Shown in pieces: positions 1 through 5,721 of a DNA stretch of 7,131 bases (its first letter is position 1; every line of letters starts with the position of its first letter). This stretch comes from JASJBU01 sp039714735 (GTDB lineage: Bacteria > Pseudomonadota > Gammaproteobacteria > Chromatiales > Chromatiaceae): positions 1 through 7,131 of the forward strand of contig JBDLIT010000180.1 in NCBI GenBank assembly GCA_039714735.1, given 5' to 3'. The notes under the pieces are model-generated. The model did not search any database and had not been told where the DNA came from. It saw only the letters and a list, made by a program, of their open reading frames with translations. The translations under genes were made by a program, and so were the position numbers.

Positions 1-606
1 TCCTTCACCACCGGCCACACCGGATTTTCCATCCCCTTCACCAGCTGGCCGGACAGGGCTGATGTCCCCCGCAATGCTGCACGGCCACTGCGCTACATGG
101 ACCGCTTTGTCACCGTTACCCAGGGCGAAGTGTTTTATATCACCCAGGTGCTGGCGGAACTGGAAGGGCTGCAGCGGGGAGCCGCCGGCAACACCTCCCT
201 GGCTGCGGCCTTTGTCATCGCCCAGGACTTGAACGAGGATCAGGTCATCGTCGTTCAGGAGACGGAATATACAGGGGCGGGCAAACACCCCTTTGCCCAG
301 CTGAATCTCGCAAAGCAATTGGGCATCGAGATACGGCGAGGGAGCCCCGCAGACGAGAAGCCGGGTGAGAACATAGTGATCCCCGTCCACCCCACCGACC
401 TTGAGGTGGTGAATGTGGACCTGGATCATATCCGCTCTTCGTATATTCACCACGCCCTTGCTTCACTCCCGGACGGGGCGAAGCTGCATGATATTGATTA
501 TACGTTTTTGGCAGAGGAAACTCGAACCAGTCCAGGCTATGTGAAAAAACAGATCAACAGCTACCAATCAGAGGAGAAGTGCCATGGAACCCCTGGAAAG
601 AAATGA
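1..606 (+). CDS. ortB: 2-amino-4-ketopentanoate thiolase, PLP-binding beta subunit (OrtB), C-terminal part, 5' end outside the window
   Basis: With OrtA, this subunit cleaves 2-amino-4-ketopentanoate with CoA to acetyl-CoA and alanine, the last step of oxidative ornithine degradation in the cytoplasm. The reading frame is open from base 1 with no stop, so the gene enters from the left. 201 residues are visible, less than half of the roughly 470 usual for the family as I recall it. The visible part looks like the C-terminal portion of a fold-type-II PLP enzyme: a GAAGNTSLAAA segment (visible residues 60-70) resembling the GAA-rich helix start of threonine-synthase-like proteins, then a hydrophobic strand and a TGAGK turn (about 91-95). 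The PLP lysine is not in the window. The internal ATG at 97 is not a start, because conserved-looking coding sequence continues upstream of it. The last 23 bases overlap oraS, and the basic tail (CHGTPGKK) is encoded in the overlap region. The assignment rests on this C-terminal sequence plus the adjacent oraS and oraE. Confidence 0.88.
   Translation, partial: SFTTGHTGFSIPFTSWPDRADVPRNAARPLRYMDRFVTVTQGEVFYITQVLAELEGLQRGAAGNTSLAAAFVIAQDLNEDQVIVVQETEYTGAGKHPFAQLNLAKQLGIEIRRGSPADEKPGENIVIPVHPTDLEVVNVDLDHIRSSYIHHALASLPDGAKLHDIDYTFLAEETRTSPGYVKKQINSYQSEEKCHGTPGKK
571..576 (+). promoter_or_regulatory. Shine-Dalgarno sequence of oraS
   Basis: GAGGAG lies inside the end of ortB, 7 bases before the ATG at 584. 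It decides the oraS start. The GTG at 579 opens a different, non-homologous frame and sits too close to this site. Confidence 0.7.
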
Positions 607-937
607 TGATTTTGCCTCACGACGCCAGCACCTGCAAGGTATGTCGGACGATGAGCTCCATAGCTATTTCTGGAGTCTTGCCGAAAAAATTGTCGCGCCC
701 CTGGTTGAAGAGGCGCGCACCCATACAAGTCCCTCCATCGAACGTTCCGTGTTACTGCGCATGGGGTTCTCCTCCATTGAGGCCCATGCACTGGTCGAGC
801 TGCTCGGCAAGCATGAACTTCTTGGACACGGTGCAGGCCGCCTTGTCCTTGAACTGAGCAAGTCCAAAGGGATATCAGTCCGTGATGCGGGACTGGCCCT
901 TCTTGGAGGACGTTACCTGGAGGAGTTGAACCGATGA
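584..937 (+). CDS. oraS: D-ornithine 4,5-aminomutase small subunit (OraS)
   Basis: This is the small subunit of the adenosylcobalamin- and PLP-dependent D-ornithine 4,5-aminomutase, which moves the amino group from C5 to C4 of D-ornithine to give 2,4-diaminopentanoate. The product has 117 residues, close to the roughly 120 of the Clostridium sticklandii protein. It carries the family-like stretches DDFASRRQHL (residues 8-17), an FW..AEKIVAPL helix, HTSPSIERSVLLRMGFSS (about 47-64) and a C-terminal GAG..VLELSKSKG region. It has no membrane segment and no cofactor motif, as expected for a subunit that packs on OraE. The ATG at 584 is chosen because GAGGAG lies 7 bases upstream and the family sequence begins within the first few residues. 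It overlaps ortB by 23 bp and oraE by 4 bp (ATGA), which implies translational coupling that would help balance the two aminomutase subunits. Confidence 0.93.
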   Translation: MEPLERNDDFASRRQHLQGMSDDELHSYFWSLAEKIVAPLVEEARTHTSPSIERSVLLRMGFSSIEAHALVELLGKHELLGHGAGRLVLELSKSKGISVRDAGLALLGGRYLEELNR

Positions 938-3129
938 AACTGACTCCTGACAAAAAACTGGACATACGGGAAGTACTCAAGGATCTCGAGAGCTATCGAC
1001 CCAAGCGTAAGGGCTGGACCTGGCGCCAACCAATCGCGGATCAGCGGATCGGCCCGTTTACCTATAAAGAATCCACCGCCGCTCTTGAAAATTCGGTTCC
1101 CCTGCCAGCCGCTGCTGCCTTTGGCAACATAGATCCCCAGAGTGACATGGTGATCACCACGGAGATCGCCTCCGGACGCTTTGAGGATGATCTGCGCCGC
1201 ATGCGCATGGCCGCCTGGCATGGCGCCGACCATATCATGGTTATCCGCACCACCGGACAATCTCATATTGACGGGCTTATTGAGGGCACGCCCGAAGGAG
1301 TCGGGGGCATCCCCATTACGAGAAAACAGGTCCGGGCGACACGCAAGGCCCTTGATGCCATCGAGGAAGAAGTGGGCAGGCCAATCAATTTTCACTCTTA
1401 TGTGAGCGGTGTTGCTGGACCGGAAATCGCGGTTCTCTATGCCGAAGAAGGCATGAACGGGGCCCACCAGGATCCGCAGTACAATGTCCTGTATCGCAAC
1501 ATCAATATGCACCGCTCCTTTGTGGATGCTGCAGAGGCCAAAGGGATCATGGCAGGGGCCGAAATTCTCCAGCTTGACGGCGCCCATAACGCCAATGCCA
1601 CAGCCAAAGAGGCATGGAAGGTGACACCGGAGCTCTTTGTCCAGCATGTCATCAACACCGCCTATTCAAGGGCTGTTGGCATGGCGGCGGATATGATTGC
1701 CCTGTCCACCGTTCCGCCCACCGCCCCGCCAGCCCCCAAGATGCGCTTGGACCTGCCCTATGCCGTTGCCCTGCGTGAGCTTTTTCAGGGATACCGGTTC
1801 CGGGCTCAGCAGAACACCAGGTACATGGAATCCGACACCATGGAAACCACGGTCACCCATGTCCTTGACACCCTGATCTCCCGCCTGACCTCGGCGGATA
1901 TCCAGAGTACCATCACCCTGGATGAGGGGCGGAACATCCCCTGGCACTACAACAACGTGGCCGGGGTCAATGCGGCACGGCAGACGCTGATGGGCGTTGA
2001 CGGTTTGAATGAGCTGGTTGAGGTACGAAGGGAAGGCGTGCTGGGGGATACGGTACGCGAGCTCAAAGAACGGGCAGTGCTCTTTCTCGAGGAGATTCTT
2101 AAGCTCGGCGGCTATTACGAGGCCGTTGCCGCAGGACACTTTGTTGATCAGGGCTACTTTCCGGAGCGTAAGGGGGACGGGATCGTTCGCGACCCGGAAG
2201 GAGGAGACGCTGCAGCCACCGTGATTGCCAGACAACCTGATTACGGCGCCCCGGTGTGCAGTCATTTCGGTGCCAGCATCTACACTGGGCAGAAAGGCAG
2301 GCCCTGCGAAGATTACGGCGGCTGCACCCTCTGCGATCCCACTAAAATTCAATACATCGACGAACTGGATAGCCGGGACAATGTGAAAAGCCGTCTGCAG
2401 CAGCCCCTTGCCGACAGGGAGGAGGGTTTGCTGCGTCCGGAAGTGGAAAAACATGGCGATTCCATCGTCTGTGTGACCCTGTTTGTTCCGGAAAGGCAGG
2501 AGCTGGCAGAAGTAGCAGCCATTGAAATGGCCAAACACATGGGGCTGGCCGATCCCGAGGTGATCAGTCGCCGCCTCATGCATCCTGCCGAAGGGAGCCT
2601 GTTCGAGATCAAGGGGGTACTGGATATCGCCTTGAAGATCAATGAACTGGAACTCCCAACCGTTGAAAAACCACTGCCCGAGGAAGAGATTGAAGCCTGG
2701 GTGCGAAGTCGCAACATTTATGTTGTGGCGGCAACGGTGGGGGAAGATGAACATTCGGTGGGGCTGCATGAGATCCTCGATATCAAGCATGGAGGCATTG
2801 AAAAATATGGATTCTACTGCCATACACTGGGTACTTCGGTCTCCATTGAACACCTTCTGGATGCGGCCGAGGAAAGGGCTGCCCAGGCTGTACTGATCTC
2901 TATCATGGTCACCCACACGGGCGTCCACAGGAAACATATGCAGCATCTGCATCAGCTCGCAGAAGAGCGGGGCCTGCGGAGTCGGCTGCTCCTCGTTGCC
3001 GGCGGCACTCAGATCACTGATGATCTTGCCTGTGAATGCGGACTGGATGGAGGATTTGGCCGGGGAAGCAGTGGTCGTGAGGTGGCCAGCTTCCTGGTTC
3101 GCAAACTCAGGGAGGGGCAGGCCGGGTGA
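934..3129 (+). CDS. oraE: D-ornithine 4,5-aminomutase large subunit (OraE), B12- and PLP-binding
   Basis: This is the catalytic subunit, which binds adenosylcobalamin and PLP and performs the radical 1,2-amino shift from D-ornithine to 2,4-diaminopentanoate. The 731 residues begin with a long TIM-barrel-type region (roughly 1-400), where substrate and PLP are held in this family. A cysteine-rich linker follows (C442, C458, C464, C467), then a C-terminal Rossmann-like cobalamin domain from about residue 590. That domain shows DEHSVG at 605-610 (a DxHxxG motif), making His607 the expected lower cobalt ligand, and Lys618 in DIKHGG, 11 residues later. The same His-to-Lys spacing is found for the cobalamin ligand and the PLP lysine of the C. 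sticklandii enzyme (His618/Lys629 as I recall). Downstream SIM (656-658) and AGG (689-691) fit the cobalamin tail pocket. GGAGGAG (919-925) lies 8 bases before the ATG. The start overlaps oraS by 4 bp, and the end overlaps the next gene by 4 bp. Confidence 0.95.
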   Translation: MKLTPDKKLDIREVLKDLESYRPKRKGWTWRQPIADQRIGPFTYKESTAALENSVPLPAAAAFGNIDPQSDMVITTEIASGRFEDDLRRMRMAAWHGADHIMVIRTTGQSHIDGLIEGTPEGVGGIPITRKQVRATRKALDAIEEEVGRPINFHSYVSGVAGPEIAVLYAEEGMNGAHQDPQYNVLYRNINMHRSFVDAAEAKGIMAGAEILQLDGAHNANATAKEAWKVTPELFVQHVINTAYSRAVGMAADMIALSTVPPTAPPAPKMRLDLPYAVALRELFQGYRFRAQQNTRYMESDTMETTVTHVLDTLISRLTSADIQSTITLDEGRNIPWHYNNVAGVNAARQTLMGVDGLNELVEVRREGVLGDTVRELKERAVLFLEEILKLGGYYEAVAAGHFVDQGYFPERKGDGIVRDPEGGDAAATVIARQPDYGAPVCSHFGASIYTGQKGRPCEDYGGCTLCDPTKIQYIDELDSRDNVKSRLQQPLADREEGLLRPEVEKHGDSIVCVTLFVPERQELAEVAAIEMAKHMGLADPEVISRRLMHPAEGSLFEIKGVLDIALKINELELPTVEKPLPEEEIEAWVRSRNIYVVAATVGEDEHSVGLHEILDIKHGGIEKYGFYCHTLGTSVSIEHLLDAAEERAAQAVLISIMVTHTGVHRKHMQHLHQLAEERGLRSRLLLVAGGTQITDDLACECGLDGGFGRGSSGREVASFLVRKLREGQAG

Positions 3130-4244
3130 TGCAGGCAACGGCTGTGCCGCCATCCCCGTCCCTGAGCATAGACCTTGACGCCATAGAGCACAATGCCAGG
3201 ATCATCACCGACCTGTGCCGGGAGCATGGTATCGAAGTGACAGGGGTCACCAAGGCCACCTGCGGCCATCCGGAGGTGGCAGGAGCCATGCTGCGCGGTG
3301 GCGTGTCTTCCATCGCCGACTCGCGCATGGAAAATATCCGCAGACTCCAGGCTGCCGGGATCAACGCACCCTGCATGTTGTTGAGAGTTCCCGCCCTGTC
3401 CATTGCCGACGAAGTTGTTGGGTCAGTGGCTGTGAGTCTGAACTCCGAGCTTTCAGTTCTCGAAGCCCTGGCCCGTGCCACCAAACATTACGGTCGGGTT
3501 CATGAGGTGATCCTGATGGTGGACCTCGGCGATCTCCGTGAAGGGATCTTGCCCGCTGACCTCATCCCTTTTGTCCGGGAAACCCTGAAACTTCCGGGAA
3601 TCAAAATCAAGGGTTTGGGCACCAACCTCGCCTGTTTCGGCGGTGTGGCGCCCGACAGGGATAACATGAGCCATCTGGTGGAGTTGGCCTGCGAGCTTGA
3701 GCAAACGTTTGGACTCACCCTTGCCTGGATCTCGGGTGCAAATTCCAGCGGCCTGGAACTGATCGCCGCCGGCAACATGCCCCATCGGATCAATCACGCC
3801 CGTATCGGCGAGGCTATCCTCCTTGGCCGTGAAACCCTGCAGCGTCGCCCCGTAGCCCATACCCGTCAGGACGCCTTTATCCTGCACGCTGAGATACTGG
3901 AACTCAAGACCAAGCCTTCAAAGGTCATGGGCAAACGCTGTGAAGACGCCTTTGGCAGAAAACCACTATTTAAGGATCATGGCCTGATGGACAGGGCACT
4001 TCTGAATGTGGGACGCGAAGATGTGGACATTGAAGGGATCATGGTCCTTGATCCCCGACTCAAAATCATTGGTGCTTCCAGCGGCTATCTGGTTGTAGAC
4101 GTGACAGAAGTTTCAAATCATTTGCGAGTTGGCGACACCCTCTCCTTCTCCCTCAACTACAGTGGACTGCTGGCGGCCATGACCTCCGAGTACGTGAAAA
4201 AACGCCCCCTGCGAGGGGGTGTACACCTGGAGACAATCCCATGA
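3126..4244 (+). CDS. orr: Ornithine racemase-type PLP racemase (Orr)
   Basis: This is a PLP-dependent racemase with the alanine-racemase N-terminal barrel. It probably interconverts L- and D-ornithine and so supplies the D-ornithine used by OraS/OraE. The product has 373 codons including the stop. The PLP lysine is Lys43 in GVTKATCGHP; a canonical alanine racemase would have KANAYGHG. Other stretches typical of the Orr branch are SIADSRMENI, MVDLGDLREGI (131-141), GLGTNLACFGG (163-173), SGANSS (203-208) and INHARIGEAILLGRE (222-236), ending with an NYSGLLAAMTS..V motif. The first codon is GTG (3126, GTGA overlap with the oraE stop), followed at once by ATG (3129); GGAGGGG at 3111-3117 serves either, so the start is uncertain by one codon. 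It sits directly between oraE and alr and overlaps both by 4 bp. Substrate is inferred from motifs and context. The closest alternative is another amino-acid racemase of the same branch. Confidence 0.87.
   Translation: MMQATAVPPSPSLSIDLDAIEHNARIITDLCREHGIEVTGVTKATCGHPEVAGAMLRGGVSSIADSRMENIRRLQAAGINAPCMLLRVPALSIADEVVGSVAVSLNSELSVLEALARATKHYGRVHEVILMVDLGDLREGILPADLIPFVRETLKLPGIKIKGLGTNLACFGGVAPDRDNMSHLVELACELEQTFGLTLAWISGANSSGLELIAAGNMPHRINHARIGEAILLGRETLQRRPVAHTRQDAFILHAEILELKTKPSKVMGKRCEDAFGRKPLFKDHGLMDRALLNVGREDVDIEGIMVLDPRLKIIGASSGYLVVDVTEVSNHLRVGDTLSFSLNYSGLLAAMTSEYVKKRPLRGGVHLETIP
4202..4222 (+). repeat. GC-rich hairpin at the orr/alr junction
   Basis: Bases 4202-4210 pair with 4214-4222 around a GCG loop. 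The core CCCCCT/AGGGGG is perfect, extended by one G-U and two Watson-Crick pairs. It lies within the last codons of orr and ends 6 bases before the alr Shine-Dalgarno sequence (GGAGA, 4229-4233). No T-run follows, so it is not a standard intrinsic terminator. It may be a chance result of the coding sequence, or it may affect alr translation or mRNA decay. Confidence 0.5.
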
Positions 4245-5374
4245 CGGTTCCATTGCATCTGACCAGGGCATATATCCGCCTTGACCATCTGACCCACAAT
4301 GTCCATCTGCTCCAGGATCTGGTGGGCAAACGGAGAGTGTGGCCTGCCATCAAGGCCAATGCATACGGACACGGACTTGTTGTCATTGCCAGGCACCTTA
4401 CCGCACTGGGATATGACACCCTCTGTGTCGCCCACATCAACGAGGCCCTTGCTTTGCGTGAAGCCGGTGTTAAGGCCAGGCTCCTGCTCCTCTCGGCGAC
4501 ATCTCCGGAGCACAGTGAGTCCATCGTCAAAAGTGGCTGTGAACCCGTGGTCTGCACCCTGGAGATGGTGAATGCGCTGGCCCATGATGCGCAACACCTT
4601 GGCCGGCAGGTGGCTGTCCACCTGATGGTGGATACCGGAATGGGGCGCATCGGCATCCGTCCTGAAGAGACGATTCCTTTTTTAGAGCACTGCAGCGGGT
4701 TTTCTTCTGTGCGGCTTCGCGGGATCATGAGTCATTTCCCCTGCGCCGACCAGCGAGACAAGAGTTTTTCTCTCGAACAGATTGTGCGTTTTGAAGAGGT
4801 CGTAAAGGTGGCAGGCTCCCATGGGATACAGATTTGTCATATGGCCAACAGTGCAGCAGTCCTCGATTTACCTGAATCCCATTTCGATGGTGTACGGCCC
4901 GGCATTGCTATCTACGGCCTGCCGCCTTCCAGCGAGATAGTCAATCCCCGCGTAAAGGAACTGCGACCTGTACTGGAGTGGAAAACACGAATCACCTTTC
5001 TCAAAGAGGTTGCTGCCGGTGTTGGACTGAGCTACGGCCATATCTTTCATACAAAACACCCTTCGCTCATCGCCACGGTCCCGGTGGGGTATGGCGATGG
5101 CCTCAGCAGAAACCTCTCCAACAATATTGACCTGCTTGTCCGCGGCAAACGTTGTCCCCAGGTCGGACGCATCACCATGGACCAAAGCCTCATTGATGTA
5201 ACGGAACTGCGCGGTGAGGTTGAGCTGGACGACGAGGTGATTCTTATTGGTCGTCAGGGGAAAGAAGAGGTGACGGCAGACGAACTGGCTGAGAAACTGG
5301 GAACAATAAACTACGAAGTGGTGACCGCTATTGCAAAGCGGGTTCCTAGAGTCATCAGAAATGATGATCAATAA
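4241..5374 (+). CDS. alr: Alanine racemase (Alr)
   Basis: This PLP enzyme interconverts L- and D-alanine in the cytoplasm. The 377 residues are a normal length. Nearly all hallmark residues are visible at or next to the numbering of the well-studied Geobacillus enzyme: PLP lysine Lys38 in AIKANAYGHG, Arg136 in VDTGMGRIG, Asn203-Ser204 in HMANSAAV, Arg219 in GVRPGIAIYG (the pyridine-nitrogen arginine), the second catalytic base Tyr265 in GLSYGH, and Met313-Asp314 in GRITMDQ. The N-terminal barrel is followed by the C-terminal beta domain with PVGYGDG. The start overlaps the orr stop as ATGA, with GGAGA 7 bases upstream. Alr normally feeds cell-wall synthesis. As the last gene of an ornithine operon, it more likely turns the D-alanine released by the OrtA/OrtB thiolase into L-alanine for conversion to pyruvate (inference). 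It could also serve both purposes. Confidence 0.95.
   Translation: MTVPLHLTRAYIRLDHLTHNVHLLQDLVGKRRVWPAIKANAYGHGLVVIARHLTALGYDTLCVAHINEALALREAGVKARLLLLSATSPEHSESIVKSGCEPVVCTLEMVNALAHDAQHLGRQVAVHLMVDTGMGRIGIRPEETIPFLEHCSGFSSVRLRGIMSHFPCADQRDKSFSLEQIVRFEEVVKVAGSHGIQICHMANSAAVLDLPESHFDGVRPGIAIYGLPPSSEIVNPRVKELRPVLEWKTRITFLKEVAAGVGLSYGHIFHTKHPSLIATVPVGYGDGLSRNLSNNIDLLVRGKRCPQVGRITMDQSLIDVTELRGEVELDDEVILIGRQGKEEVTADELAEKLGTINYEVVTAIAKRVPRVIRNDDQ
5352..5367 (+). repeat. Small hairpin with GAAA loop at the 3' end of alr
   Basis: TCATCA (5352-5357) and TGATGA (5362-5367) form a perfect 6-bp stem closed by a GAAA tetraloop in the last codons of alr. The stem is AT-rich and is not followed directly by a T-run. 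On its own it is weak evidence for any function, but GNRA-capped stems are stable and it lies at the expected 3' end of the operon transcript. Confidence 0.35.
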
Positions 5375-5388
5375 TTTCTCGTGACCAC

Positions 5389-5410
5389 GATTCGATATGG
5401 CAATCGAATC
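5389..5410. repeat. Perfect 8-bp inverted repeat downstream of alr (possible terminator or operator)
   Basis: GATTCGAT (5389-5396) and ATCGAATC (5403-5410) are exact reverse complements separated by 6 bases, starting 15 bases after the alr stop codon. The stem is AT-rich and no T-tract follows. It could be a weak hairpin protecting or ending the transcript, or a binding site for a dimeric regulator. Confidence 0.5.
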
Positions 5411-5568
5411 TCGAAGATTAAAGCTAACCTTACATGCAAGAGTGGATCGCCGATTTTGACATCACGGCGCGGCAGTCGTCGCCCCACCCCTCTCCCCAAA
5501 GAGCATCAGTCTTAAGCATGCCAACTCCTCTCTTGCTTGAACCGGCTGCTGCACCTCTTTGATTCCTC

Positions 5569-5595
5569 TGGACAATATGATCTATACCGTATTAT
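5569..5595 (+). promoter_or_regulatory. Weak sigma70-like promoter candidate for the antiporter gene
   Basis: TGGACA (5569-5574) resembles a -35 box and TATTAT (5590-5595) a -10 box, but the spacer is only 15 bases. An overlapping alternative is TTGATT (5559-5564) with TATACC (5583-5588) at 18 bases. Either would leave a leader of roughly 120 bases before the GTG start. This is pattern matching only, in an AT-rich gap where such matches occur by chance. Confidence 0.2.
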
Positions 5596-5709
5596 TCTTG
5601 TGAATATTGCATGTGTGAACAGGCTACCTCGCTGAACATGGGAGAATAATTTCTTTCTTTAGGTTTGGAATTATGACCGAGTCTCAAACTCAAAGATACT
5701 GGCAAAAAA

Positions 5710-5714
5710 AGGAG
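5710..5714 (+). promoter_or_regulatory. Shine-Dalgarno sequence deciding the GTG start of the antiporter
   Basis: AGGAG lies 7 bases before the GTG at 5722. The nearby ATG at 5716 is followed immediately by TAA and cannot be the start. No in-frame ATG precedes the signal-like segment, so the GTG is the sensible start. Confidence 0.7.
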
Positions 5715-5721
5715 CATGTAA

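Larger units (their letters stand above)
5375..5721. other. Gap of about 350 bases without a convincing gene, between alr and the antiporter gene
   Basis: This stretch is visibly more AT-rich than the operon. It holds an 8-bp inverted repeat just after alr (5389-5410), a C-rich patch near 5480-5497, a weak promoter candidate (5569-5595), a short direct repeat of TGAACA (5616-5621 and 5633-5638), and the antiporter Shine-Dalgarno sequence. I find no tRNA, no recognisable riboswitch and no ORF with coding character. A textbook intrinsic terminator (GC stem followed by Ts) is absent, so where the ornithine transcript ends is not clear from the sequence. Confidence 0.7.

Noticed and set aside
97..606. 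ATG at 97 as the start of a short separate gene
   Set aside because: The same frame is open to base 1 and continues with plausible protein sequence, so this is an internal methionine of the truncated ortB.
579..857. Plus-strand frame starting at GTG 579, overlapping oraS
   Set aside because: OraS in the neighbouring frame matches its family along the full length. This frame has no family-like sequence and starts too close to the Shine-Dalgarno sequence.
913..1647. Minus-strand open frame (244 codons) opposite the start of oraE
   Set aside because: It is an antisense shadow of the oraE N-terminal region, with no convincing start context or family motif.
1666..3153. Long minus-strand open frame (495 codons) opposite oraE
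   Set aside because: It is an antisense shadow of a clearly identified gene in GC-biased codons. It shows no recognisable domain, and the composition is typical of a reverse-frame translation.
4157..4728. Two minus-strand frames opposite the orr/alr junction
   Set aside because: They are shadows of two well-supported, overlapping plus-strand genes and lack any recognisable motif.
5448..5469. CGCCG/CGGCG inverted pair in the intergenic gap as a terminator
   Set aside because: The stem is only 5 bp with a 12-base loop and no T-run. The match is too weak to call.
5375..5721. Sodium or other riboswitch upstream of the antiporter
   Set aside because: I could not recognise the conserved core of any known ion-responsive riboswitch or a clear multi-stem architecture. 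An Infernal/Rfam scan would be decisive.
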